Shown here piece by piece: positions 49,678 to 58,655 of a DNA stretch of 64,000 bases. The DNA is from CAZTZL01 sp964537715 (lineage in GTDB: Bacteria > Zhuqueibacterota > QNDG01 > DSAB01). The position numbers and the translations under genes were made by a program. The stretch lies in the NCBI GenBank assembly GCA_964537715.1, contig CAZIAH010000004.1:1-64000 (forward strand). The letters are read 5' to 3'. Every line of letters starts with the position of its first letter. Position 1 is the stretch's first letter. The notes beneath the pieces are model-generated. The model searched no databases. It was not told the DNA's origin and was given only the letters and a program-made list of their open reading frames with translations.

Positions 49678-51003
49678 TCAAATCTTGACGAACAAATATC
49701 GCAAAATAAAAATCAGAGCCACCAGATAGTTCAACCAGTTCAGCTCTTTTCCTCTTCCTGCGCATAACTTGATCACAGGATAGGCAATAAATCCCATGGC
49801 CAGTCCGTCGTGGATATTATAACTCAATGGAATTCCCAGCATGATAAGAAAAGCGGGGATTGCTTCGGAATAATCTTCCCAATCGATTTTTTTGATATTT
49901 CGCACCATCATCGACCCAACAATGACAAGCGCCGGTGCGGTAATGGGCATGTACTTTCCAACCATGCCGACAATCGGACTAAAGAACAGGGCAAAGAGAA
50001 ACAGACATCCAGTGACAACGCTTGTCAATCCGGTTCGACCGCCGTACTGCACGCCGACCACACTCTCGATAAATGATGTCACCGTCGAGGTCCCTGTGCA
50101 GGAGCCGACGACCGTGCCAACCGCATCGGAGATCAACGCCCGGTTTGCGCCGGGCAGTTGATTGTCCTGGATGATTCCCATCTGCTCACCCACGCCGATA
50201 ATCGTACCCATCGTGTCGAACATATCCATAAAAAGAAAGACAACAATAAATGGGATACAGTACAGTTTTAAGGCACCGATCAAATCGAATTTGAAAAATG
50301 CATGTTCCTTTGGCAAACCGAAAAGCCCCATATACTGGACCTTGCCCGCAGCAAGCGCAATGAGCGTTGTTACCAAGATTCCCCAGATAATGGCCCCGCG
50401 AACTTTTCTGACAAATAAAATCGCCGTGATAAAAAGTCCTGCAAAAAAAATCAATGTGTCCGCCTGAAGCAGATTCGCATTGAACTGTACCAGCGATCCC
50501 GGAGCAGCCAGAATCACCTTCCCGTTCTGAAATCCGATAAAGGCAATGAGAAAACCGATACCGACCGCAATCCCGTTTTTCAAACTCGGACTGACTGCAT
50601 CGATAATGGCCTTTCTGAATTTCAACAAAGCGAGGATCAGAAAGAGAATGCCGGAAATCAATGTGATACCCAAAGTTACCTGCCAGCTGTTTACCACACC
50701 TATGGCTGTCAGAGACATGACAACGGTCACAAAGAAAAAATTCTCTCCCATGCCCGGCGCCTGGGCAATGGGCAAATTGGCATAGAACCCCATCAGCACC
50801 GTTGCGATAAACGCGGCGAGACAGGTCGCCAGCATGGCTGCATCCAGAGGCAGACCCGTGGGATTGCCCGCAAAATCAGTGGATAAAACAGCCGGATTCA
50901 GGAAAATGATATAGGCCATGGTCAGAAACGTGGTCAGCCCTGCCATGATTTCGGTACGAATCGTGGTTCCTTTTTCTTCCAGATGGAATATTTTTTCAAA
51001 CAT
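49678..51003 (-). CDS. NCS2-family purine permease (AzgA/PbuG-like)
   Basis: About 441 residues from ATG 51003; the ATG at 51009 sits directly on the ribosome binding site GGAG. An integral membrane transporter with 12-14 helices. Family marks are TEIMAGLTTFLTMAYIIFLN, NLPIAQAPGMGENFFFV, GIGFLIAFIGFQNGKVILA and SCTGTSTVTSFIESVVGVQY. This group takes up adenine, guanine or hypoxanthine with protons. The purine nucleoside phosphorylase elsewhere in the window could use such bases, but the genes are far apart. Confidence 0.93.
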   Translation of the reverse strand: MFEKIFHLEEKGTTIRTEIMAGLTTFLTMAYIIFLNPAVLSTDFAGNPTGLPLDAAMLATCLAAFIATVLMGFYANLPIAQAPGMGENFFFVTVVMSLTAIGVVNSWQVTLGITLISGILFLILALLKFRKAIIDAVSPSLKNGIAVGIGFLIAFIGFQNGKVILAAPGSLVQFNANLLQADTLIFFAGLFITAILFVRKVRGAIIWGILVTTLIALAAGKVQYMGLFGLPKEHAFFKFDLIGALKLYCIPFIVVFLFMDMFDTMGTIIGVGEQMGIIQDNQLPGANRALISDAVGTVVGSCTGTSTVTSFIESVVGVQYGGRTGLTSVVTGCLFLFALFFSPIVGMVGKYMPITAPALVIVGSMMVRNIKKIDWEDYSEAIPAFLIMLGIPLSYNIHDGLAMGFIAYPVIKLCAGRGKELNWLNYLVALIFILRYLFVKI

Positions 51004-51217
51004 TTGCATCTCCTGCTTTTAATAAATCACATGAACCCTAACTGTTATGGAGAATATTGGATTGGACATAAACAAGGGCCGGTTCGATCATATAAAAAAT
51101 GAATAAATTTTTGATTTAAATCAAGGAAATTTTATTCTGAAAAAATCTGAATTGGATAATTGGGAACTTTATGATTATATTAATGGTACACTATTGATTT
51201 AATCTTGGGAGAAAGCC

Positions 51218-51439
51218 ATGAAAGAAAAAGTTGAAAAAGCACTCAATGAAATCCGCCCCTATCTGCAGGCGGATGGCGGAGATCTGGAACTGGTCGAGGT
51301 AACGGATGACGGTGTGGTCAAAGTGCGCCTGAAAGGAGCCTGCTGCGGGTGCCCCATGTCACAGATGACGCTGAGCCAGGGCGTGGGAAGAGAACTTATG
51401 AAAATGGTTCCGGAAGTAAAAAGAATCGAGGCGGTCTGA
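51218..51439 (+). CDS. NifU-like iron-sulfur scaffold domain protein
   Basis: A 73-residue single-domain protein: LNEIRPYLQADGGDLELVEV, KVRLKGACCGCPMSQMTLSQ and EVKRIEAV. The C42xxC45 pair binds a [4Fe-4S] cluster for transfer to apoproteins. Full family length for the stand-alone NifU C-terminal domain. A GGGAG ribosome binding site precedes ATG 51218. The dehydrogenase gene starts 17 bp downstream. Confidence 0.95.
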   Translation: MKEKVEKALNEIRPYLQADGGDLELVEVTDDGVVKVRLKGACCGCPMSQMTLSQGVGRELMKMVPEVKRIEAV

Positions 51440-51456
51440 TTGTTGTATAAAATGTC

Positions 51457-52503
51457 ATGAAACATAGAATCACATTTTTTGATACAAAGCCATACGATCG
51501 CGAATTCTTTGAAACCGCCAATGAGAAATTCGGTTTTCAGATTAAATACTATCCAAGTCATTTGACGACGGATAACGTTGCATTGACGCAGGGTTCGGAT
51601 GCGATTTGTGTATTTGTCAATGACATACTCACGAGGGAAATTATCGATAGTCTCCATCGGAACCACATCCAATTAATCGCGCTCCGTTCCGCCGGGTACA
51701 ACAACGTTGATTTGAAAGCAACATTCGGGAAAATCCATGTAGTGCGGGTTCCTGCCTATTCGCCGCAGGCAGTGGCAGAACATGCGGTCGCGCTGATGCT
51801 CTCGCTGAATCGCAAAACCCATCGGGCGTATTATCGTATCCGGGACAATAATTTTTCGATCAACGGTTTTATCGGTTTCGACATGCACGGAAAAACCGTA
51901 GGTGTCATCGGCACCGGGAAAATCGGCAGGGCAATCATCGAAATTCTGAAAGGGTTTGGAATGAATGTCCTGGCCAATGATCCCTATCCAGAGGAAAACT
52001 ACGCAAAACAAAAACAGATCAAATATGTCAACCTGGATACGCTGTACAATGCATCGGATATCATTACCCTGCACTGTCCCTTAACCCCGAAAAATGTTCA
52101 CATGATCAATGCCAAAACCATCTCCCGGATGAAAGACGGCGTAATGATTATCAACACGGGCCGGGGAAAGTTGATCAATACGGTGGATTTGATCGAAGGT
52201 CTGAAGAGTAAAAAGATCGGCGCGGCCGGACTGGATGTTTATGAAGAAGAGGACGAATATTTTTTCGAGGATTTTTCTCACACAGCCATTGAGGACGATG
52301 TCCTCGCTAGATTGTTGACATTCCCGAATGTCCTGATCACATCCCATCAGGGATTTTTTACAAAAGAAGCGCTGACGAATATCGCCAACACGACACTCGA
52401 GAACATTCGGCTTTTCTTTGAGGAGAGAAAACTTCCCAATGAAATTTGTTACAAATGCGGCAATGATGAATGCAACCGAAAGAAAAACGGGAAATGTTTT
52501 TAA
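51457..52503 (+). CDS. D-2-hydroxyacid dehydrogenase (D-lactate dehydrogenase type) with Cys-rich tail
   Basis: A 348-residue NAD-dependent enzyme. The Rossmann motif is GVIGTGKIGRAI (149-160). Catalytic residues are R236 (INTGRGKLI), E264 or E265 (LDVYEEE) and H297 (SHQGFF). LRSAGYNNVDL and VPAYSPQAVAEHAVALMLSL are typical of fermentative D-lactate dehydrogenases (LdhA). The C-terminus extends with four cysteines (C331, C334, C339, C347; ICYKCGNDECNRKKNGKCF), a possible metal site not usual for the family. Reaction: pyruvate to D-lactate, or a related hydroxyacid. Confidence 0.92.
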   Translation: MKHRITFFDTKPYDREFFETANEKFGFQIKYYPSHLTTDNVALTQGSDAICVFVNDILTREIIDSLHRNHIQLIALRSAGYNNVDLKATFGKIHVVRVPAYSPQAVAEHAVALMLSLNRKTHRAYYRIRDNNFSINGFIGFDMHGKTVGVIGTGKIGRAIIEILKGFGMNVLANDPYPEENYAKQKQIKYVNLDTLYNASDIITLHCPLTPKNVHMINAKTISRMKDGVMIINTGRGKLINTVDLIEGLKSKKIGAAGLDVYEEEDEYFFEDFSHTAIEDDVLARLLTFPNVLITSHQGFFTKEALTNIANTTLENIRLFFEERKLPNEICYKCGNDECNRKKNGKCF

Positions 52504-52558
52504 ATACAAAACTTTGGCAAATTTTCAAAATATTTAACGGATAAGCAATTGGAAGAAC

Positions 52559-53101
52559 TTACGTTAGTTTTTTCAATGTTTCTTCGAAGAGGGAACAGGC
52601 CTCTTTTCCCCACAAACAAAACACGACCTTTTCCAATTGGGTCTGACCTTTGATATATTCCAACACCGTAGTCAGCATGATTTTAGCGCATCGGTCCATC
52701 GGATAACCGAAAATGCCTGTGCTGATCGCCGGAAAAGCAATGGATTTCAGGTTGCGGTGTTCCGCGGTTTGAAGACTGTTGAGCGTTGCCTTTCTTAATT
52801 TTTCGTCCTCGTCTCCTTCTCCCATTCTCGGCCCGACAGCATGGATGACATATTTGGCGGGAAGATTACCGCCACTGGTAATCACGGCCGATCCTACAGT
52901 CACTTCCCCTCCCCATGCTTTCACCCAGACATCGCTCTCTTCCTGAATGGTATGCCCTCCTTTTCTTACAATAGCACCTGCTACTCCACCTCCATGTTTC
53001 AACAGGAAATTGGCCGCATTCACAATCGCATCCACGTTCATATCGGTAATATCCCCATCGATAATTTCAATATTTGTATTATGCACTTTCGTCTTGAACA
53101 T
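52559..53101 (-). CDS. Macro-domain protein (ADP-ribose/O-acetyl-ADP-ribose hydrolase type)
   Basis: A 180-residue single macro domain. Marks are IIDGDITDMNVDAIVNAANF, LLKHGGGVAGAIVRKGG, AVGPRMGEGDEDEKLRKAT and IAFPAISTGIFGYPMDRCAK. Such proteins bind ADP-ribose and many remove it from proteins or act on O-acetyl-ADP-ribose. Its start overlaps the end of the PAP2 gene by 23 bp. It is convergent with the dehydrogenase gene. Confidence 0.94.
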   Translation of the reverse strand: MFKTKVHNTNIEIIDGDITDMNVDAIVNAANFLLKHGGGVAGAIVRKGGHTIQEESDVWVKAWGGEVTVGSAVITSGGNLPAKYVIHAVGPRMGEGDEDEKLRKATLNSLQTAEHRNLKSIAFPAISTGIFGYPMDRCAKIMLTTVLEYIKGQTQLEKVVFCLWGKEACSLFEETLKKLT

Positions 53102-53687
53102 CTTCCTCTCCCGTTTGTCGATTATCGATCCGTTTCTTCCAGAATTTGACTATTCCCTTTTCGGCGCCTATGACGATGAAAGCACAAAACACACCCACGA
53201 TATATCCCCCTAGAACATCAGTTAGATAATGTACACCCACATAGATACGCGAATATCCGACCAGGACAGCAATCATCACAAATATCCACGTGTATCTTCT
53301 GTATTGATACGAAAACCAGGTTGCCGTCGATGCCATGTTCGCCGCGTGGGACGAAGGAAACGAAAAAGATGTCTTGGTTCCAATCAGATACCTGACTCCT
53401 TCGATGAGAAAATTTGGATGACAGGGACGGATGCGTTCGACCAGTGGCTTGATGACGGCACTGGACAGTTGATCGCTCAGTGTCACGATAACCAGACCAA
53501 GCAGGACAGCGATTCGCCCTTTTTTTCCTCCAAAGATCAACAATCCGAGAATGATCAGTATAAACGGAATAGTAAAATTGTTCTTATCAGTAATAAACGG
53601 CATGACCGCATCAAAGACTGGATTGGCCATACTCCGATTGATAAAGAGAAAAACAGCTTGGTCAATATTGTAAAGAAAATTCACCAA
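53079..53687 (-). CDS. PAP2-family membrane phosphatase
   Basis: A 202-residue membrane protein with about five helices. The three phosphatase motifs are KPLVERIRPCHP, FSFPSSHAANMAS and SRIYVGVHYLTDVLGG, including the catalytic His residues. Bacterial members dephosphorylate undecaprenyl pyrophosphate, phosphatidylglycerophosphate or phosphatidic acid. It starts 18 bp after tyrS ends and overlaps the macro-domain gene. Confidence 0.93.
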   Translation of the reverse strand: MVNFLYNIDQAVFLFINRSMANPVFDAVMPFITDKNNFTIPFILIILGLLIFGGKKGRIAVLLGLVIVTLSDQLSSAVIKPLVERIRPCHPNFLIEGVRYLIGTKTSFSFPSSHAANMASTATWFSYQYRRYTWIFVMIAVLVGYSRIYVGVHYLTDVLGGYIVGVFCAFIVIGAEKGIVKFWKKRIDNRQTGEEDVQDESA

Positions 53688-53705
53688 AATAAAAATTCGA
53701 TTCGC

Positions 53706-54977
53706 TTAAACAAACACAATCCGTTTGTGACGCTTTTTCCCGGCCCGGAGCACGAGCACGCCGTCAATCAGATGATCGGCTGTCACTTCGAGGAATTCAT
53801 TAATGACTTTCTTTTCATTGATAGACGCTCCGCCTTGCTTGATCAACCGCTTGGCTTCGCTGTTGCTGGCGCAGAGGCCGCCTTCCACAAAAAGTTTGGC
53901 TACCCAGATGCCATCTTCGAGCAATTGTTTCGGTAGCTCAACCGTTGGAAGCGCGCTGTCCTGATCTAGTTGGATCTCGGCCACTTCGGAGGAAGTGCGG
54001 ATTTTTCCGTCGGGATCGCCCTGGCCGAACTGTTTGACGGCGGCGGTATAAGACTCCACGGCCCTATCTTTCCCGTGCGCGAGACGGGTGACTTCGAAAG
54101 CAAGGATTTCCTTGGCCCGGTTGATATTTTCTTTGGCCAGACGCTTGACTTCCTCCATCGGAAGGAATGTGAAAATGCCCAGATAGTTCTCTACGTCCCG
54201 ATCGTCGATGTTCCGCCAGTACTGGTAAAATTCATAAGGGGACGTCTTCTTCCCGTCCAGCCAAATTGCATTCCCGGCGGATTTTCCAAATTTTTCACCG
54301 CCCGATGCCGTGATCAACGGAAAAGTCATGCCGTACACCTGTTTGCCAAGTTTTCGCCGGGTGAGATCGGAGCCGGCCACGATGTTTCCCCACTGATCCT
54401 GCCCGCCCATCTGGAGAATACAATCGTAATCGCGGGCCAGAACGTAAAAGTCGTATGCCTGAAGCAACATATAATTGAATTCGATAAAAGACAATCCGGT
54501 TTCGAGACGGAGCTTGACACTCTCGGCCGTGAGCATCCGGTTGATGCTGAAATGGACACCGACATCTCTCAAAAATTCGATATAATTCAAAGGAAGCAGC
54601 CATTCGGCATTGTTCAGCATCAACGCCTTGTCTTCCTTAAAATCGATGTAATGGGAAAATTGTTTCTTGATTCCCTCTCCGAATGTATGGATATCATCGA
54701 CGGACAGCAACTGCCGCATCTCGGTTTTGCCGCTCGGATCACCGACCATAGTGGTTCCGCCGCCCAACAGAGCGATGGGCCGGTGCCCGCACCGCTGCAT
54801 ATGTGCCAATGCCATGATCGGAACGAGGCTGCCCACATGCAGTGAATCGGCCGTAGCATCAAATCCGATATAACAGGTAATCTTCTTGGATTTTAAAAGT
54901 TGCTCGATGGCTTTGTCGTCTGTTGTTTGATAGATAAATCCTCTTTCCTTCAGGATTTGAAAAACATTGTCTGTCAT
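53706..54977 (-). CDS. tyrS: Tyrosyl-tRNA synthetase
   Basis: A 423-residue class I synthetase. ATP-binding motifs are the HIGH equivalent SLHVGSLVPIMAL and the KMSKS equivalent EKFGKSAGNAIWLD. The tyrosine pocket is in FIEFNYMLLQAYDFYVL and QMGGQDQWGN. A C-terminal S4 RNA-binding domain covers about the last 70 residues (LCASNSEAKRLIKQGGASIN). Length is normal for the bacterial TyrS group 1. smpB is encoded 9 bp upstream. Confidence 0.96.
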   Translation of the reverse strand: MTDNVFQILKERGFIYQTTDDKAIEQLLKSKKITCYIGFDATADSLHVGSLVPIMALAHMQRCGHRPIALLGGGTTMVGDPSGKTEMRQLLSVDDIHTFGEGIKKQFSHYIDFKEDKALMLNNAEWLLPLNYIEFLRDVGVHFSINRMLTAESVKLRLETGLSFIEFNYMLLQAYDFYVLARDYDCILQMGGQDQWGNIVAGSDLTRRKLGKQVYGMTFPLITASGGEKFGKSAGNAIWLDGKKTSPYEFYQYWRNIDDRDVENYLGIFTFLPMEEVKRLAKENINRAKEILAFEVTRLAHGKDRAVESYTAAVKQFGQGDPDGKIRTSSEVAEIQLDQDSALPTVELPKQLLEDGIWVAKLFVEGGLCASNSEAKRLIKQGGASINEKKVINEFLEVTADHLIDGVLVLRAGKKRHKRIVFV

Positions 54978-54986
54978 ACAAACTCC

Positions 54987-55448
54987 TTATCCGTGCTTTC
55001 CCCGAAATTCTCTTTCCATATCCCGGTTTGCATCCCGTTTGGCAATATCGGCCCGGCGGTCATACTGTTTTTTCCCTCTGGCCAGAGCAAGTTCTACCTT
55101 GGCTTTTCCGTCTTTGAAGTAGACTTTCAGAGGAACGAGCGTCAGCCCCTTTTCTTCAACTTTGCCAGTCAGTTTACGAATCTCTTTTTTATGAAGCAAG
55201 AGTTTTCTTGGCCGGACCGGATTGTGATTGGCATATCCGCCTTTTTCATAAGGACTGATGTGGAACTCGAACAGTGTAACCTCGCCATTCTCGACACGGG
55301 CGTGGCTGTCTTTGAGATTCGCTTTGCCGACCCGGAGCGACTTGACCTCGGTTCCCTGAAGCACGATCCCCGCTTCCCAGGTTTCCAAAATCAAATAATC
55401 GTGCCTTGCCTTTCGGTTCTGTGTCACAATTTTAATAGACATAATCAC
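54987..55448 (-). CDS. smpB: SsrA-binding protein
   Basis: A 153-residue RNA-binding protein that brings tmRNA to stalled ribosomes. Characteristic segments are ETWEAGIVLQGTEVKSLRVG, FEFHISPYEKGGYANHNPVR, RKLLLHKKEIRKLTGK and the basic tail KKQYDRRADIAKRDANRDME. Complete. No tmRNA gene is visible in the window. Confidence 0.97.
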   Translation of the reverse strand: MIMSIKIVTQNRKARHDYLILETWEAGIVLQGTEVKSLRVGKANLKDSHARVENGEVTLFEFHISPYEKGGYANHNPVRPRKLLLHKKEIRKLTGKVEEKGLTLVPLKVYFKDGKAKVELALARGKKQYDRRADIAKRDANRDMEREFRGKHG

Positions 55449-55543
55449 TTCTCAAAATACAATTCCCTCTCCCTTGAAGGTCGAAGATGCGCCTCTGGCG
55501 TGAAAGGGCCAGGGTGAGGGTGTCAATCCCCCCTCCTCTTAAT

Positions 55544-55563
55544 CTCCTCCCCAAGGGGAGGAG
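55544..55563. repeat. Perfect hairpin upstream of smpB
   Basis: CTCCTCCCC-AA-GGGGAGGAG, a 9-bp perfect inverted repeat within a repeat-like stretch (55490-55564) that also contains AAAGGGCCAGGGTGAGGGTG, a common dispersed word. Function unknown. Confidence 0.5.
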
Positions 55564-55638
55564 AAATAATATTCAATTTTCTGTCCGTTTTGATAAAACT
55601 TGACATTTTGAGTTTTGATCATTAAATTGGATTCCCGC

Positions 55639-55723
55639 GCCGAAGTGGTGAAACTGGTAGACGCGCACGGTTCAGGGCCGTGTCCCGTATATCGGGATGT
55701 GGGTTCGAGTCCCACCTTCGGCA
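55639..55723 (+). tRNA. tRNA-Leu (anticodon CAG)
   Basis: The acceptor stem GCCGAAG (55639-55645) pairs with CTTCGGC (55716-55722) and A55723 is the discriminator. The D arm has GGTGAAACTGGTAGAC. The anticodon arm CACGG-TTCAGGG-CCGTG places CAG at 34-36, reading CUG codons. A long variable arm (CCCGTATATCGGG) marks a class II tRNA, and the T arm is GTGGG-TTCGAGT-CCCAC. CCA is not encoded. Confidence 0.95.
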
Positions 55724-55729
55724 CTCAAG

Positions 55730-55760
55730 GCCATTCAATTATTTGAATGGCTATTTTTTA
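55730..55760 (+). terminator. Rho-independent terminator of tRNA-Leu
   Basis: GCCATTCAA-TTAT-TTGAATGGC (9-bp perfect stem, 55730-55751) followed by TATTTTTTA. It begins 7 bases after the tRNA. Further stems (CCCGC/GCGGG at about 55793-55810) lie in the gap before polA. Confidence 0.85.
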
Positions 55761-55869
55761 TTTTTAATTCTCCCTTCTTGAAAAGCTTGTCCCGCACTTG
55801 ATGCGGGAGAGATCCACGAGGAACGTCGGGAGCCTGTCCCGGCAATCTTTTAGCCGGGGTAGAGGGATG

Positions 55870-58629
55870 TCAGTGTGCTTCATACCAGTTCTGCCCGATC
55901 CCGATATCCACCTTGACTGGAACGGATAATTTCAGCGCTCCTTCCATCTCTTTACGGACCATTTCGGACAATTTTTCTGACTCGTCCGCATGCACTTCAA
56001 AAACCAATTCGTCGTGAATCTGCAAAATCATTTTCGCCCGCCATTTTCCGGATCGTAAATGTTCTGCGATCCGAATCATCGCGATTTTGATCATGTCCGC
56101 GGCCGTCCCCTGAATCGGCGTATTGATGGCCGTACGTTCCCCGAATTCGCGGATATTCTTATTGTCGCTCTTGAGTTCCGGCAGATACCGCCGCCGGTTC
56201 AGCAGCGTGGTTACGTACCCCTGTTGATGCGCCAACCCGATGATCTGTACGATAAATTCATTCACTTTGGGATAGCGGGCAAAATAGGCGCTGATAAAAC
56301 TTTGTGCCTCTTCCAGAGAAATCCCGAGTCGCTGGGACAGGCCGAAAGGACCCATTCCGTACATGATCCCGAAATTAATCGTTTTGGCCTGTCGCCGATG
56401 CTCGTCGGTCACCTGTTCCTGAGAAATACCGAAAATTTCAGCGGCCGTTCTTCGATGCACGTCCTCACCATTCCGGAAAGAATCGATTAGAGTTTGATCG
56501 CCCGAAATATGGGCCATGATTCTCAGCTCAATCTGGCTGTAATCCGCCGACAGAATCACCCAATCTTTTTCGCCCGGAATGAACGCGCGCCGGATTTCTC
56601 GGCCAAGATCGGTTCGGATCGGAATGTTCTGCAGATTAGGATCGCTCGTGGAAAGCCGCCCTATCGCAGCAACGGTTTGATTGAATGAGGCGTGCACCCG
56701 TCCAGTTTTGGGATGAATAAGCTTCGGCAGCGCATCCACATACGTCGATTTCAGCTTCATGAGCTGACGGTAATCCAGCAGAATTTTGGGAAGCGGATGG
56801 ATGACATATCTTTCCAAAGTAGCTACATCCGTGGCGTAGCCGGTTTTGGTCCGCTTGGGCCGTTTCACGCCGGCCAGCTCATGGACTTTCAATTTTTCAA
56901 AAAGGATTTTGCCCAACTGCTGCGTGGAGTTGATATTGAACCGCTCTTTCGCAATCTCGTAGATTTCCTCCTGAAGCCGATCCAGCTGAGAAGCCATTTC
57001 ATCGGACATTTCGGAAAGTAGTTTCTTGTCCAGGGCGACGCCATTCTCCTCCATTTCGATCAAAACGTGCATGAGCGGCATTTCAACATCGCGAAAAAGC
57101 GGATCGAGTTTCGCCTCTTTCAATCTGGGCTCGAGGGCATTTCTCAACTGGAAAGTAACGTCCGCATCTTCACATCCATATTCGGCCACTTTTTCAAGAT
57201 CGACCTCTGCCATGCTGATCTGGCTTTTACCCGTGCCGATCAGCGCCTTGGTCGGGATTTTCCGGATGTTGAGATACTCCAGCGCCAGCGCATCGATTCC
57301 GAACTGACGCGAGGTTGGATTCACAAGATAAGCGGCAATCATCGTATCGAAATCCACGCCTTCCAGACCAATGTCGTGGCGGCGGAACACGAGCAGGTCA
57401 TACTTGATGTTCTGGCCGCATTTCCGGACTTTTTGATTTTTGAGAACCGGTTCCAGTTTCTTAAATACAATCGACTGCACATTGCCTTCCTGATTTTCGA
57501 ACAGATCGCCGGTCCGGTCCGCCTCGGGGAGCAGCATCGGCACATAGACCGCCTCCCCGGCTTTCCAGGAAAGACACAACCCGACGATCTCGGCGGAAAC
57601 GGGATCCAGAGAAGTGGTTTCGAGATCAATGGCAAACATGGAGACTTTGGAAAGCTGTTTAGCCAGTTGATCGATTTCAGAAATCTGACGAAGAATCCGG
57701 TAGTTCCGTTTCGGTCCCTTCCTTTCCCCGCCGGTCAGTTCCGGCAATTCCTGAAGAAACCGGCTGAACTCCAATTCCTGGAAAAGAGCGACAAGACGAT
57801 CCTGATCCACGATTTTAAAAACGAGAGCATCAGGATTAAATTCAACCGGTGCGTCCGTATGAATGGTGACCAGCTCTTTCGAGAAAAGTGCCTGATCCCG
57901 GTGGGTTTCTAAATTTTCACGGACTTTCTGCCGTTCAATTTCCTGGGTATGTGCCAGCACTCCTTCCATCGATCCGAATTTTTGAATCAACTCCTGAGCC
58001 GTTTTGGGACCGATACCGGGTACGCCAGGCACATTGTCTGAACTGTCTCCCATCAATCCCAAAAGATCAATCACTTTATCCGGAGCGACTCCCAATTTAT
58101 CGGCGACACCTTCCGGGCCGAGAACCTCTCTTTCGCCGCCGCTTCTTTTTTGACTTGGAATGATCATCTTGATCCGGTCTGAAATCAGCTGCATAAAATC
58201 CTTGTCGCCCGTAACGAGACAGGTTTCCAACCCTTTCTTTTCGGCCTGTTTCGCCAGTGTGCCGATCACGTCGTCAGCTTCGTACCCTTCGATTTCGTAA
58301 ATCGGAATATTGAATGCTTCGACGACCTTTCGGATGACAGGGAGTTGTTCGGCCATTTCATCCGGCATTTTCTGGCGCGTGGCCTTGTATTTTGGATAGA
58401 CTTTGTGCCGGAACGTTGGAGCGGAGGTATCGAAAATGCAGGCGATGTGAGAAGGTTTCTCTTCTCTGAGAATCTGCATCAGGGTATTGGTAAAACCGAA
58501 AACCCCACTCGTATTGATGCCCTTGGAGTTGATCAGCGGATTGCGGATAAAAGCAAAATAGGAACGGTAGGCCAGAGCGGTTCCATCGATGAGAAACAGC
58601 CGCTCGGATGGAATCGGTGAAATTGTCAT
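55870..58629 (-). CDS. polA: DNA polymerase I
   Basis: A 919-residue repair and Okazaki-fragment polymerase. The 5' nuclease domain covers about 1-290 (RLFLIDGTALAYRSYFAF, IEGYEADDVIGTLAKQAE, LMGDSSDNVPGVPGIGPKTA). The 3'-5' proofreading domain covers about 325-520 and keeps acidic residues (MFAIDLETTSLD, KCGQNIKYDLLVF, YGCEDADVTFQL). The polymerase domain shows VILSADYSQIELRIMAHISG, RRQAKTINFGIMYGMGPFGL and MILQIHDELVFEVH. All three activities look intact. Confidence 0.97.
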   Translation of the reverse strand: MTISPIPSERLFLIDGTALAYRSYFAFIRNPLINSKGINTSGVFGFTNTLMQILREEKPSHIACIFDTSAPTFRHKVYPKYKATRQKMPDEMAEQLPVIRKVVEAFNIPIYEIEGYEADDVIGTLAKQAEKKGLETCLVTGDKDFMQLISDRIKMIIPSQKRSGGEREVLGPEGVADKLGVAPDKVIDLLGLMGDSSDNVPGVPGIGPKTAQELIQKFGSMEGVLAHTQEIERQKVRENLETHRDQALFSKELVTIHTDAPVEFNPDALVFKIVDQDRLVALFQELEFSRFLQELPELTGGERKGPKRNYRILRQISEIDQLAKQLSKVSMFAIDLETTSLDPVSAEIVGLCLSWKAGEAVYVPMLLPEADRTGDLFENQEGNVQSIVFKKLEPVLKNQKVRKCGQNIKYDLLVFRRHDIGLEGVDFDTMIAAYLVNPTSRQFGIDALALEYLNIRKIPTKALIGTGKSQISMAEVDLEKVAEYGCEDADVTFQLRNALEPRLKEAKLDPLFRDVEMPLMHVLIEMEENGVALDKKLLSEMSDEMASQLDRLQEEIYEIAKERFNINSTQQLGKILFEKLKVHELAGVKRPKRTKTGYATDVATLERYVIHPLPKILLDYRQLMKLKSTYVDALPKLIHPKTGRVHASFNQTVAAIGRLSTSDPNLQNIPIRTDLGREIRRAFIPGEKDWVILSADYSQIELRIMAHISGDQTLIDSFRNGEDVHRRTAAEIFGISQEQVTDEHRRQAKTINFGIMYGMGPFGLSQRLGISLEEAQSFISAYFARYPKVNEFIVQIIGLAHQQGYVTTLLNRRRYLPELKSDNKNIREFGERTAINTPIQGTAADMIKIAMIRIAEHLRSGKWRAKMILQIHDELVFEVHADESEKLSEMVRKEMEGALKLSVPVKVDIGIGQNWYEAH

Positions 58630-58655
58630 CGGATTTTCCTTTTCCCCTTCTCTCG

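Noticed and set aside
53970..54845. A 291-codon open frame opposite tyrS
   Set aside because: tyrS is complete and certain on the minus strand; the opposite frame has no recognisable motif or ribosome binding site.
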